Assembly (NCBI GenBank): GCA_029202665.1
Contig: CP119326.1
Location: forward strand, 3,038,001 to 3,102,000
Length of the DNA: 64,000 nt
Direction of reading: 5' to 3'
Source: Candidatus Brevundimonas colombiensis
GTDB lineage: Bacteria; Pseudomonadota; Alphaproteobacteria; Caulobacterales; Caulobacteraceae
Shown: positions 43,611 through 52,240 of the stretch, one piece after another
How positions within the stretch are numbered: the first letter of the stretch is position 1
Layout: each line of letters starts with the position of its first letter
The notes under the pieces: model-generated
Told to the model about the DNA's origin: nothing
Databases searched by the model: none
What the model saw: only the letters and a program-made list of their open reading frames with translations
Position numbers and translations under genes: made by a program

Positions 43611-45142
43611 GGCTTCGACGTCACGTCGTAGACCACGCGATTCACGCCGCGGACTTCGTTGATGATGCGGGTGGCGGTCTTGGCCAGAATGTCCCAGGGG
43701 AATTGGTAGAAGTCGGCGGTCATGCCGTCGGTGGAGGTGACGGCGCGCAGGGCCAGGACTTTTTCGTAGGTGCGGGCGTCGCCCATGACGCCGACGGTCT
43801 TGACCGGCAGCAGGACGGCGAAGGCCTGCCAGATGTCGTCGTAGAGGCCGGCCTTGCGGATTTCGTCCAGATAGATGGCGTCGGCGTCCTGGAGCGTGGC
43901 CACGGCGTCGGGGGTGATCTCGCCTGGGATGCGGATGGCCAGGCCCGGACCGGGGAACGGGTGGCGTCCCACGAAGGCGTCGGTCAGGCCCAGTTCGCGG
44001 CCCAGGGCGCGGACCTCGTCCTTGAACAGTTCGCGCAAGGGTTCGACCAGTTTCAGCTTCATATAGTCGGGCAGGCCGCCGACATTGTGGTGGCTCTTGA
44101 TGACGTGGGCCTTGCCGCTGGACGACGACACGCTCTCGATCACGTCGGGATAGAGGGTGCCCTGAGCCAGGAATTCGGCGCCCTCGATCTTGGCGGACTC
44201 GCGGTCGAAAATCTCGATGAAGACGCGACCGATGATCTTGCGCTTGGTTTCCGGGTCCGACTGACCGGCCAGTTCGCCCAGGAATTCCTTCGACGCATCA
44301 ACATGCACCAGCGGGATATTGTAGTGCTCGCGGAACAGGGTGGTGACCTGGGTCGCCTCGTCCTTGCGCAGCAGGCCGGTGTCGACGAAGACGCAGGTCA
44401 GCTGGTCGCCGATGGCCTCATGGATCAGGACCGCCGCGACCGATGAATCGACGCCGCCCGACAGGCCGCAAATCACCTTGGCGTCGCCGACCTGTTCGCG
44501 GATCTGAGCGATCTTCTCGTCGCGATAGGCGGCCATGGTCCAGTCGCCCTTCAGGCCCGCGATGCCGTGGGTGAAGTTCTTCAGCATCTGGTGCCCGCGC
44601 GGGGTGTGCATCACCTCGGGGTGGAACTGCACGCCATAGAAGCGGCGCGTCTCGTCGGCGATCACCGCATAGGGCGAACCGTCGGACGAGGCGACGACGT
44701 CGAACCCTTCGGGAATGGCGACGATCTTGTCGCCGTGGCTCATCCAGACGGTTTCCTCTTCACCGACCGGGGCCAGACCGGCCAGCAGGGGCGAGGTCTT
44801 TTCCACCTTGATCTCGGCGCGGCCGAACTCGCGCGTGTGACCGCCCTCGACCTTGCCGCCCAGCTGTTCGCACATGGTCATCTCGCCGTAGCAGATGCCC
44901 AGAACCGGCACGCCCGCCTCGAACACGCCCTGCGGCGCGCGGGGGCTGCCTTCCTCATGGACGCTCTCAGGGCCGCCGGACAGGATGATGGCGGCGGGGT
45001 TCATGGCGGCCAGGGCGGCCTCGGCCTTCTGGAACGGATGGATTTCGCAATAGACGCTGGCCTCGCGCAGGCGACGCGCGATCAGCTGCGTCACCTGACT
45101 GCCGAAATCGACGATGAGAACCTTTTGGTGCGGCGTGGTCAT
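43586..45142 (-). CDS. guaA: GMP synthase (glutamine-hydrolysing)
   Basis: 518 residues. The class I glutamine amidotransferase domain has GICYGEMTMCEQLGG (C84) and GVQFHPEVMHTPRG; the ATP pyrophosphatase domain has ICGLSGGVDSSVAA; and the C-terminal dimerisation domain ends PPGTIEWE. It converts XMP to GMP in the cytoplasm. The ATG overlaps the stop of the nucleosidase gene. Its 3' end is the apparent insertion target of the island, and the stop codon is preserved. It completes the pathway begun by guaB at 47.7-49.2 kb on the same strand. Confidence 0.96.
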   Translation of the reverse strand: MTTPHQKVLIVDFGSQVTQLIARRLREASVYCEIHPFQKAEAALAAMNPAAIILSGGPESVHEEGSPRAPQGVFEAGVPVLGICYGEMTMCEQLGGKVEGGHTREFGRAEIKVEKTSPLLAGLAPVGEEETVWMSHGDKIVAIPEGFDVVASSDGSPYAVIADETRRFYGVQFHPEVMHTPRGHQMLKNFTHGIAGLKGDWTMAAYRDEKIAQIREQVGDAKVICGLSGGVDSSVAAVLIHEAIGDQLTCVFVDTGLLRKDEATQVTTLFREHYNIPLVHVDASKEFLGELAGQSDPETKRKIIGRVFIEIFDRESAKIEGAEFLAQGTLYPDVIESVSSSSGKAHVIKSHHNVGGLPDYMKLKLVEPLRELFKDEVRALGRELGLTDAFVGRHPFPGPGLAIRIPGEITPDAVATLQDADAIYLDEIRKAGLYDDIWQAFAVLLPVKTVGVMGDARTYEKVLALRAVTSTDGMTADFYQFPWDILAKTATRIINEVRGVNRVVYDVTSKPPGTIEWE

Positions 45143-45843
45143 GACGTGATCGAATCCGGGGAGGGTTGCGCGGGGTCTTGGCCTTGCGAGGCCGGGATTT
45201 CAAGGGCGGCGAGGCCTTCGGCCTCCAGCACCGCGATCAGCCGAGCCAGCGCAACGGCCAGATTCTGATCGACGTGATGCAGGGTGGAGGTCCAGTCCTC
45301 CAACGCCTTCAACTCGGTGCGGCCGTCCGACACGCCGCGGAGCGCGATCAGGGGCAGGCCGAAGGTCTGGGCGGCCCGGACCAGGGCCCAGGTCTCCATG
45401 TCCACCATCTCGGCGTCGATGGCGTCATAGGCGGCGCCGGACACGACGTTCCCGCCGGTCGACAGGCGCGCGACCGGCACGCCGGGAATGGGGCATGGCA
45501 GGGGCAGGACCGCAGGCTGATCCAGCAGCGGCGTCACCCCCTTGGAAAAGCCCAGCGGGCTGGCGTCCATATCGCGATAGGCGACCGACGAAGCCTGATA
45601 GACCACGGCGTGCTCCAGCACCCGCGATCCGCATGAGCCCAGCGACACGATCAGGTCCGGCAAATCCCCCGCCGCCTCCAGCCGCGCCAGAGCGGCGCTC
45701 AGCACCACCGCCGCCTCGACCGGACCGATGCCGGTCATCAGGGGCTGGATGCGGGCGCGCAGGTTCTGGCCGTACTCAGCCGGGGCCGCCATGACGCACA
45801 GGACCGAGACGTCGCCGTATCGTTCCTGGCGCCCAGCGCTCAC
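45139..45843 (-). CDS. 5'-methylthioadenosine/S-adenosylhomocysteine nucleosidase-like protein
   Basis: 234 residues of the nucleoside phosphorylase/nucleosidase superfamily. Visible motifs: LIVSLGSCGSRVLEHAVVYQ, MVDMETWALVRAAQTFGLPL (the MET/E-type nucleoside pocket) and ALRGVSDGRTELK (catalytic Asp in SDG). The VDMETWA and SDG pair fits MtnN-like nucleosidases rather than PNP phosphorylases. It overlaps guaA and the RsmB-type gene by 4 bases each, so the three are translationally coupled. Its length agrees with the family. Confidence 0.75.
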   Translation of the reverse strand: MSAGRQERYGDVSVLCVMAAPAEYGQNLRARIQPLMTGIGPVEAAVVLSAALARLEAAGDLPDLIVSLGSCGSRVLEHAVVYQASSVAYRDMDASPLGFSKGVTPLLDQPAVLPLPCPIPGVPVARLSTGGNVVSGAAYDAIDAEMVDMETWALVRAAQTFGLPLIALRGVSDGRTELKALEDWTSTLHHVDQNLAVALARLIAVLEAEGLAALEIPASQGQDPAQPSPDSITS

Positions 45844-47141
45844 GCCGTGCGCCCGTAAACGGCGGCGAAGAAGCCGTCGGTGTCGGCGGACAGGGGCGAC
45901 AGCCGCAGGCGCCCGCCCTTGGCCAGTTCGGGGAACCGGGCGCGGGCCGCGTCAGTCAGTTGTCCTGCCGACAGAACTTCAGACAAGTCGACCTGGCGGA
46001 AATCGCTGTTGGCGGCCTCGAACGCATCCGCGCTGGCCTCGTTCTCGCGCGCCAGCATCGAACAGGTGACATAGACCAGACGCCCGCCCGGCTTCACCAG
46101 CTTGGCCGCCTGGCCCAGGATGCGGACCTGCAGGCCGTGCAGTTTCTCGACCTCTTCGGCCGTCAGACGCCAGGCGTCCTCCGGACGGCGACGCCAGGTG
46201 CCGGAACCGGAACACGGCGCGTCGACGAAGACCAGATCCGCCTGTCCGTTCAGGTCTTCCAGACCGCCGCCGTTCTGGCCGATCAGGACCAGATCGGCCT
46301 CGACGCCCGCGCGTTGCAGGCGGGGGCGGATGTGCTCCAGACGCTTGTTCACGACGTCGGACGCGACCAGCTTGCCCTGCCCGCCCATCGCCTGCGCCAG
46401 CCCCAGGGTCTTGCCGCCGCCGCCCGCGCAATAGTCCACCACGGTCGCGCCGGGTTCCGCGCCCGCCAGCCAGCAGACGACCTGGCTGCCTTCGTCCTGA
46501 ATCTCGAACCGGCCCGCCTTGAAGCCGTCCAGCGCCTGGATGTTGGGCGGCGGCTCGGACGGCACGCGCAGGCCCCACTCGGACCAGGGCGTGCGCGACG
46601 GCTCCAGACCCGCTTCGCGCAGTTCGGCCTCGACCTCTTCAACCGTGGCGACGGCGCCATTGATGCGCAGGTCGATGGGCGCGCGGGGGGCCATCAGGGC
46701 GTGAGCTTCGTCGGCCCAGCGGTCGCCGAAGGTTGCCTTGAAATCCTCGACCACGAACTCGGGCAGGCCCGCCGCGACCCAGCCGGGCAGTTCGTCCTGC
46801 CCCGCCGTAATGCGGCTGCGCTCCTGTTTCGACAGGGGGCGCGGACCATAGCCGTCGCCCGAATGCAGGGCCTCGATCTCTTCCAGCGACAGACCGTCGA
46901 TGGCGTGCAGCGAGCCGATGACCAGCGCGCGCCCGTCCTCGCGTCCGCCCATGATCCACGACAGGCGCCCGCGCGCGCGCAGCACCTTGTAGACGCGGTC
47001 GGCGATGGCGCGGCGGTCCTTGGACCCGGCGTAGCGATTGGCGCCGCCCCAGGCCTTCAGGACGGCCTCGGCCGGTTGGCGGCCCTGGGCGATGGAGTCC
47101 AGGACAGAGGCGGCGGCGGCGAGACGGGCGGCTGGGGTCAC
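45840..47141 (-). CDS. RsmB/NOP-family RNA cytosine-C5 methyltransferase
   Basis: 433 residues. The N-terminal NusB-like region contains AWGGANRYAGSKDRRAIADR; the methyltransferase domain has VVDYCAGGGGKTLGLAQAMG (SAM motif), LVFVDAPCSGSGTWRRRPED (catalytic PCSGSG, motif IV) and YVTCSMLARENE (TCS, motif VI). Both catalytic cysteines are present. It probably methylates 16S rRNA C967 or a related site. It is coupled to the nucleosidase and guaA genes downstream and follows the MAPEG gene by 9 bases. Confidence 0.9.
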   Translation of the reverse strand: MTPAARLAAAASVLDSIAQGRQPAEAVLKAWGGANRYAGSKDRRAIADRVYKVLRARGRLSWIMGGREDGRALVIGSLHAIDGLSLEEIEALHSGDGYGPRPLSKQERSRITAGQDELPGWVAAGLPEFVVEDFKATFGDRWADEAHALMAPRAPIDLRINGAVATVEEVEAELREAGLEPSRTPWSEWGLRVPSEPPPNIQALDGFKAGRFEIQDEGSQVVCWLAGAEPGATVVDYCAGGGGKTLGLAQAMGGQGKLVASDVVNKRLEHIRPRLQRAGVEADLVLIGQNGGGLEDLNGQADLVFVDAPCSGSGTWRRRPEDAWRLTAEEVEKLHGLQVRILGQAAKLVKPGGRLVYVTCSMLARENEASADAFEAANSDFRQVDLSEVLSAGQLTDAARARFPELAKGGRLRLSPLSADTDGFFAAVYGRTA

Positions 47142-47150
47142 TTAATACCT

Positions 47151-47543
47151 TCAGACGAACAGGGACGTGATGATCATGGCCAGTCCCGCAATCGAGACAA
47201 GCCAGACCAGTCCTCTGACATAGGGAACGCCAAAGGCGTAGAGCGGCACATAGACGACGCGCGCCCAGAAATAGAGCGCCGTCCCCCACAGGGTAAGGGG
47301 GCTGGCGGCGCCGATCACATGGGCGATCAGCACCGCGCCGATGAACAGCGGCAGGGTCTCGAACAGATTGGTCTGCGCCCGTTCCAGACGGCCGGTCAGC
47401 GGGCGGGTCGACGTCGGCGTATCGTCGCGCGCGCCTGCATTCCATTTCAAGCCGAACTCGACCGTCCGCGCCCCTGCGGGCAGCAAGACCTGAACCAGCG
47501 CCAGGATCAGCGTCAGGGCCAGATAGGTCAGCTCGGTCGTCAT
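47151..47543 (-). CDS. MAPEG family membrane protein
   Basis: 130 residues with four membrane helices: YLALTLILALVQVLLPA, LFETLPLFIGAVLIAHVIG, LTLWGTALYFWARVVYVPLY and GLVWLVSIAGLAMIITSLF. RLERAQTNLFETLPLF and YFWARVVYVPLYAFG are typical of MAPEG (eicosanoid/glutathione metabolism) proteins. The substrate in bacteria is unknown. It starts a four-gene minus-strand run ending with guaA. Confidence 0.88.
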   Translation of the reverse strand: MTTELTYLALTLILALVQVLLPAGARTVEFGLKWNAGARDDTPTSTRPLTGRLERAQTNLFETLPLFIGAVLIAHVIGAASPLTLWGTALYFWARVVYVPLYAFGVPYVRGLVWLVSIAGLAMIITSLFV

Positions 47544-47560
47544 GGCCTTATCCTCGACAG

Positions 47561-47710
47561 CGTCATCCTAGGCCTTGCACCCAGGATCCATAAACACAGA
47601 CGCCGAAAGCTGGAGACCAACCATCGAACACCGGGCGCAGGGATCCTCGCCACTTGGCCTGCCCTCGCCCCTCGGGCCGTGCAGGCACGACCCGAGGGGC
47701 GAGGATGACG
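47561..47710. repeat. REP/MITE-like intergenic palindromic element
   Basis: About 150 bases bounded by cgtcatcct (47561-47569) and aggatgacg (47702-47710), exact inverted ends. Its core has a perfect 14-base stem, cctcgcccctcggg (47663-47676) with cccgaggggcgagg (47691-47704), plus an inner cgtgc/gcacg stem. It lies between the guaB stop and the MAPEG start. The hairpin may also terminate guaB. The design resembles short dispersed palindromic repeats of alphaproteobacterial genomes. Confidence 0.65.
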
Positions 47711-47720
47711 GGCTAAACAC

Positions 47721-49178
47721 TTATCCTTGCCGATAATTCGGCGCCTCGCGCGTGATCATCACGTCGTGGACATGGCTTTCGCGCAGGCCCGCGCCGGTGA
47801 TCCGCACGAAGCGGGCGCGGTTCTGGAACTCGGCGATATTGGCGCCCCCGACATAGCCCATGGAGGCGCGAAGCCCCCCGACCAACTGGTGCAGCACCGG
47901 GCTGATCGGCCCCTTGTAGGCGGTCTGGCCCTCGATGCCCTCGGGCACCAGCTTCTCGGACGAGACTTCCTTCTGGAAATACCGATCCGCCGATCCGCGC
48001 GCCATCGCCCCGACCGAACCCATGCCGCGATACGACTTGTAGGACCGGCCCTGGTACAGGAAGACCTGGCCGGGGCTCTCGTCGGTGCCGGCGAACATCG
48101 AACCCATCATGGCGACATTGGCGCCCGCCGCGATGGCCTTGGCCAGGTCGCCCGAATATTTGATGCCGCCGTCGGCGATGACCGAGGCGCCCGTGCCCTT
48201 GGCGGCCCGCGCGGAGTCCATCACGGCCGTCAGTTGCGGCACGCCCACGCCCGCGACGATGCGGGTGGTGCAGATGGAGCCGGGACCGATCCCGACCTTA
48301 ACCGCATCGGCGCCCGCATCGATCAGGGCGCGCGTGGCGTCATAGGTGGCGACGTTTCCGGCGATGATCTGCAGCCGGTTGTTCTCGCGCTTGATGCGCT
48401 CGACCACCTCGGCGACCGAGGCGGAGTGTCCGTGGGCGGTGTCGATCACCACCACGTCGCAACCCGCGTCGGCCAGAGCCATGGCCCGTTCGAAACCGGC
48501 GTCGCCGACGGTGGAGGCGGCGCCGACCAGCAGGCGGCCCTGCTCGTCCTTGGCGGCGTTCGGGAAGGCCTGGGCCTTCTCGATGTCCTTCATGGTGATC
48601 AGGCCGACGGCGCGATAATCCTCGTCCACCACGATGACCCGTTCGATCTTGCGGGTCCGCAGCAGTTCGCGGGCCTCTTCACGGCTGGCGCCCTCGCGCA
48701 CCGTGATCAGGTCGCCCGTGGTCATCAGCGAGGCCGCCGTAACGTTCGGATCGCTCTCGAACCGCATGTCGCGGTGGGTCAGCATTCCGACCAGCTTGCC
48801 GGTGTCGGGATCGACGACGGGGAAGCCGGTGATCTTCCTGGCCTCGACGATCTGGCGGACCTCGCCCAGCGTGGTCCGGGGTCCGACCGTAACCGGATTG
48901 ACCACCATCCCGCTTTCATAGCGTTTGACGGCGCGGACCTGATCGGCCTGCTCCTCGATGGTCATGTTCCGGTGCAGCACGCCCAGGCCGCCGGATTGCG
49001 CCATGGCGATGGCCAGGCGGCTTTCCGTCACCGTGTCCATCGCGGACGACAGCAGCGGGATGTTCAGTTTGATGTCGCGCGTCAGCTGGGTCGAGACATC
49101 GACCATCGCCGGCATGAACTCGGACGGGCCGGGTTCCAGCAAAACATCGTCGAAGGTCAGTCCTTCGCGTATCTCCAT
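47721..49178 (-). CDS. guaB: IMP dehydrogenase
   Basis: 485 residues from the ATG at 49176-49178; the frame is open upstream but the family N-terminus is MEIREGLTFDDVLLEPG. Motifs: LNIPLLSSAMDTVTESRLAI, two CBS domains (residues about 95-205), VKVGIGPGSICTTRIVAGVG (catalytic Cys), and IADGGIKYSGDLAKAIAAGA. It oxidises IMP to XMP for GMP synthesis. guaA follows 2.6 kb downstream on the same strand, with three other genes between. Confidence 0.96.
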   Translation of the reverse strand: MEIREGLTFDDVLLEPGPSEFMPAMVDVSTQLTRDIKLNIPLLSSAMDTVTESRLAIAMAQSGGLGVLHRNMTIEEQADQVRAVKRYESGMVVNPVTVGPRTTLGEVRQIVEARKITGFPVVDPDTGKLVGMLTHRDMRFESDPNVTAASLMTTGDLITVREGASREEARELLRTRKIERVIVVDEDYRAVGLITMKDIEKAQAFPNAAKDEQGRLLVGAASTVGDAGFERAMALADAGCDVVVIDTAHGHSASVAEVVERIKRENNRLQIIAGNVATYDATRALIDAGADAVKVGIGPGSICTTRIVAGVGVPQLTAVMDSARAAKGTGASVIADGGIKYSGDLAKAIAAGANVAMMGSMFAGTDESPGQVFLYQGRSYKSYRGMGSVGAMARGSADRYFQKEVSSEKLVPEGIEGQTAYKGPISPVLHQLVGGLRASMGYVGGANIAEFQNRARFVRITGAGLRESHVHDVMITREAPNYRQG

Positions 49179-49305
49179 GGGGAGTCTCCGTTTTGCGGGC
49201 CGCGTATAACGGGATGCGGGGGGCGGGGGCAAGGGTCTTGCCGCTTATGGCCGCGATAGATTTTATTGCTTTGCAACCGTTGCGGCGGCTCACCATTCTG
49301 ATCGC

Positions 49306-49857
49306 ATGGTCGGCATGATCCTCAGCACAGCGCGAAAACTGGCGATGAAGATCGCCAGCTATGGGCTGATGCACCTGGTGGTGGCCATACTGACGGCCTT
49401 CGTCATCACCCGCGATTGGCGCGTCGCCCTGGCGGTCGGCGTGGTCGAGCCGATCTTCCAGACGCTGGCCTATTCCATCCACGACCGCGTCTGGCACCGC
49501 ATCGAACGCCGTCGCATGGCGTCGGGGCTGGAAGAGGCGACCGAGGCTGTCGCCGCCCGGCTGGACGTCATGTCCCCGGACGAACAGGCGCGCGTCCATG
49601 ACAACGCGGGCCACGCGGGCCATGCCCACGCCCTGCCCCGCTCCTTCCGGCAGATCGCGATGAAGACCCTGACCTATGGCGTCATGCATTTCACCGTCGC
49701 CGTCTCGGTCGCCTTCGCCCTGACGCACGACATCCGCACGGCCCTGGCCATCGGCACGATCGAGCCGCTGGTGCAGACGGTCTTCTTCACCCTTCACGAC
49801 CGCATCTGGTCGCGGATCGAGGCCCGCCGCGCCGTCAGACACATGGCTGCGACCTAA
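49306..49857 (+). CDS. Tandem DUF2061 membrane protein
   Basis: 183 residues made of two DUF2061 repeats. The first reads ARKLAMKIASYGLMHLVVAI then VGVVEPIFQTLAYSIHDRVW (about 10-64); the second FRQIAMKTLTYGVMHFTVAV then IGTIEPLVQTVFFTLHDRIW (about 117-168). Each has two membrane helices. A His-rich linker (HDNAGHAGHAHALP) joins them. Function is unknown. The gene is convergent with the DUF2332 gene, sharing a few bases at the stops. The internal duplication is plain in the sequence. Confidence 0.85.
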   Translation: MVGMILSTARKLAMKIASYGLMHLVVAILTAFVITRDWRVALAVGVVEPIFQTLAYSIHDRVWHRIERRRMASGLEEATEAVAARLDVMSPDEQARVHDNAGHAGHAHALPRSFRQIAMKTLTYGVMHFTVAVSVAFALTHDIRTALAIGTIEPLVQTVFFTLHDRIWSRIEARRAVRHMAAT

Positions 49858-50912
49858 CGCTTCCAGTCGATCTCCGCGCCATGCGGCTGACAGATCGCCA
49901 GGCGTTGCGTCTCGCCGCCGGGCCAGACCGTCAGATCGAGCGCCGGGCGCCGGTCCACAGTGTCCAACATGGCCTCGAAACTCAGCCAGGCCAGAGGCGC
50001 GTCCGTTGTCGCCCTAGCGCCCGCTGCGGCGAGGCAGGCGCGAATGCGAGCCTGCCCCTCGGGCGGGAAATACTGATAGGCGATGGTGTGCATCACGACG
50101 CGACAGACGCCCGCCTCGGGGGCTGTCGACAACTTCGCCTCCAGCCAGTCGGCAGCGTCGGCCTGGTCTATAGGCGGCGGATCGGCGGCCGCCAGATCCA
50201 GCGCCGCCTCCAACCGCGCCAACCGTTCGCGCTGATCCGCCCAGACATAGGCGGCCAGTCGCGCACGGGTCGCCGGGTCGCGCACGTCCAGCGGATTGCG
50301 ATCCACGCCGGCCCGACGCAGGATCTCCACATCCCCCCTCGGCGGCGATGCGCCGGTCCATGTCGGCGTCAGCCGCACGAGCGACCCGGCCATCCCCGCC
50401 TCGATGTCCCCCAGACGGTAGGCATAGCGATCCAGCACGGTGTTCAGCCCCGCGCTGGCGCCCAGTTCATATGTCGCGAACGGCAGTCCGAACCTTTCGG
50501 CCAGCACCAGCAGGCCCGCCATCAGGGCGGCCGACCGCCCCACCTCATTGGTCTGCGGCGGGCCGTCCAGCCAGGGCGACAGGCTGTCGGCATGGTCGTC
50601 CAGCACCCGCGCCACGACGGCCCATAGGGTCGCGTCGTCATCCGGCGCCGGATGCGGCGGATAGGTCGCCGCCAGCGCCTCGTCCCCCCCTGACCGGGCC
50701 AGGTCATGCAGTCCGCCCATAAGACGCAGAGGCAGGGCGTCGCCCTGATGCGAGGGAACGCCGATCCATCCCAGGACTCGCCGCCCAATGGCGCCGTCGG
50801 CCGTCAGCCGTTCCCCGACCAATCGACACAGCCGCCCGGTGAAGGGCGCGCCCATCCGCGTGCAGATGACCCCCTGCTCCGCAAAGGCCCGTCTGACCGC
50901 CGCCTCGCTCAT
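49854..50912 (-). CDS. DUF2332 family protein
   Basis: 352 residues. FATYELGASAGLNTVLDRYA, DRNPLDVRDPATRARLAAYV, WADQRERLARLEAAL and VVMHTIAYQYFPPEGQAR are the conserved stretches of DUF2332, a cytoplasmic family of unknown function with a Rossmann-like ELGASAGLN loop. The ATG at 50910-50912 overlaps the rlmE stop (ATGA), so it is translated with rlmE. Confidence 0.85.
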   Translation of the reverse strand: MSEAAVRRAFAEQGVICTRMGAPFTGRLCRLVGERLTADGAIGRRVLGWIGVPSHQGDALPLRLMGGLHDLARSGGDEALAATYPPHPAPDDDATLWAVVARVLDDHADSLSPWLDGPPQTNEVGRSAALMAGLLVLAERFGLPFATYELGASAGLNTVLDRYAYRLGDIEAGMAGSLVRLTPTWTGASPPRGDVEILRRAGVDRNPLDVRDPATRARLAAYVWADQRERLARLEAALDLAAADPPPIDQADAADWLEAKLSTAPEAGVCRVVMHTIAYQYFPPEGQARIRACLAAAGARATTDAPLAWLSFEAMLDTVDRRPALDLTVWPGGETQRLAICQPHGAEIDWKR

Positions 50913-51634
50913 CGCTTGTTCAGCGCCACCAGGAAGACCTCGGCGCTGTCCTTGCGGCTGGACGCCGGCTTGACGTATTTCACCGTCTCGAACTCTTCGC
51001 GCAGTCGCGCCAGAACCCCGCCCGCGTCCCCGCCCTGGAAATTCTTGGACACGAAGTTTCCGCCCGGCCTCAGGGTTCGAATGGCGAAGTCGGCGGCGAT
51101 CTCGATCAGGGCGATGATCTTCAGGTGATCCGTCTGGCGGTGGCCCACCGTGTTGTGCGCCATGTCCGACAGCACCAGGTCCGGCGCTCCGCCGATGGCG
51201 TCGATCAGCTGCTGGTCCACGCCCGGATGGGTGAAGTCGGCCTGAAGCAGGGTCGCGCCCGGGATCGGCTCGATCATCAGCAGGTCCACGCCCGCCACCG
51301 CCGCCGCGCCCCGGTTCAAGGCCACCTGCACCCAGCCGCCCGGCGCGGCGCCCAGGTCGATCACCCGCGACCCGCGCTTGATCAGCCGGAACCTGTCGTC
51401 GATCTCGATCAGCTTGAAGGCCGCGCGCGAGCGCCAGCCCTCGGCCCGCGCCTTTTCGGACCATTTGTCCGACAACTGGCGCTTGATCCACTGCTGGCTG
51501 GACATCGACTTGGTGTCGGCCGTCTTCATCTTGGTGCCCATGCCGCGCCCGGCGGCGGTCCCGCCGGTGGGGGGACGAACCATCCGTCGGCGTTCCCCAG
51601 ACTTTTGATTTTCGGGCTTTTCGTCTTCGCTCAT
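50909..51634 (-). CDS. rlmE: 23S rRNA (uridine-2'-O-)-methyltransferase RlmE
   Basis: 241 residues. The FtsJ/RrmJ core is clear: WSEKARAEGWRSRAAFKLIE (Lys and the R/A-F-KL motif), VIDLGAAPGGWVQVA (SAM), LVLSDMAHNTVGHRQTDH (catalytic Asp) and FVSKNFQGGD (Lys). It methylates U2552 of 23S rRNA. A basic N-terminal extension of about 40 residues is common in alphaproteobacteria. The start ATG is at 51632-51634, divergent from the cyclophilin gene. Confidence 0.94.
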   Translation of the reverse strand: MSEDEKPENQKSGERRRMVRPPTGGTAAGRGMGTKMKTADTKSMSSQQWIKRQLSDKWSEKARAEGWRSRAAFKLIEIDDRFRLIKRGSRVIDLGAAPGGWVQVALNRGAAAVAGVDLLMIEPIPGATLLQADFTHPGVDQQLIDAIGGAPDLVLSDMAHNTVGHRQTDHLKIIALIEIAADFAIRTLRPGGNFVSKNFQGGDAGGVLARLREEFETVKYVKPASSRKDSAEVFLVALNKR

Positions 51635-51706
51635 CGTTCCCACATAGCCCCGACCGGCGTTGCGGGCTATGTCCCGCCTCAAATCAACCCCAAGAGGACG
51701 ACCGAT

Positions 51707-52168
51707 ATGGCCGACACCCTGACCTTCACCCTGGACACCGGCGACGGCGAAGCCCGCGACGTGGTCATCAAGCTGCGCCCCGATCTGGCCCCCGGTCACG
51801 TCGAACGCATCACCGAACTGGCCCAGGAAGGCTTCTATGACGGCGTGGTCTTCCACCGCGTGATCCCGGGCTTCATGGCCCAGGGCGGCGATCCGACCGG
51901 CACCGGCACCTCGGGCTCCAAGAAGCCGAACCTGAAGCAGGAGTTTTCGGCCGAGCCGCACGTGCGCGGCGTCTGCTCGATGGCCCGCACCTCGGACCCC
52001 AACAGCGCCAATTCGCAGTTCTTCATCTGCTTCGACGACGCCACCTTCCTGGATCGTCAGTACACCGTCTGGGGTCAGGTCGAATCCGGCATGGAACACG
52101 TCGACGCCCTGCCCAAGGGCGAGCCGCCGCGCAGCCCGGGCAAGATCGTCAAGGCGACGGTCAGCTAA
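51707..52168 (+). CDS. Cyclophilin-type peptidyl-prolyl isomerase
   Basis: 153 residues, no signal peptide, so cytoplasmic (PpiB type). Motifs: GFYDGVVFHRVIPGFMAQGG (catalytic Arg in FHRV), SMARTSDPNSANSQFFIC and FLDRQYTVWGQVESGM. It isomerises X-Pro bonds and aids folding. AGAGGA precedes the ATG. It is a single gene before the polysaccharide cluster. Confidence 0.94.
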   Translation: MADTLTFTLDTGDGEARDVVIKLRPDLAPGHVERITELAQEGFYDGVVFHRVIPGFMAQGGDPTGTGTSGSKKPNLKQEFSAEPHVRGVCSMARTSDPNSANSQFFICFDDATFLDRQYTVWGQVESGMEHVDALPKGEPPRSPGKIVKATVS

Positions 52169-52240
52169 AAATACAATCTTGACGTTTTCCGACGATGGCT
52201 TGCAGTTGCAGAACTGAACCATCGTCGGGGAACGGCTGGC

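Noticed and set aside
45960..47708. Plus-strand open frame of 582 codons
   Set aside because: It runs antisense to the RsmB-type and MAPEG genes, which have clear motifs; the antisense protein has none.
47727..49259. Plus-strand open frame of 510 codons over guaB
   Set aside because: It is a shadow of guaB on the opposite strand, His/Asp/Gly-rich without domain features.
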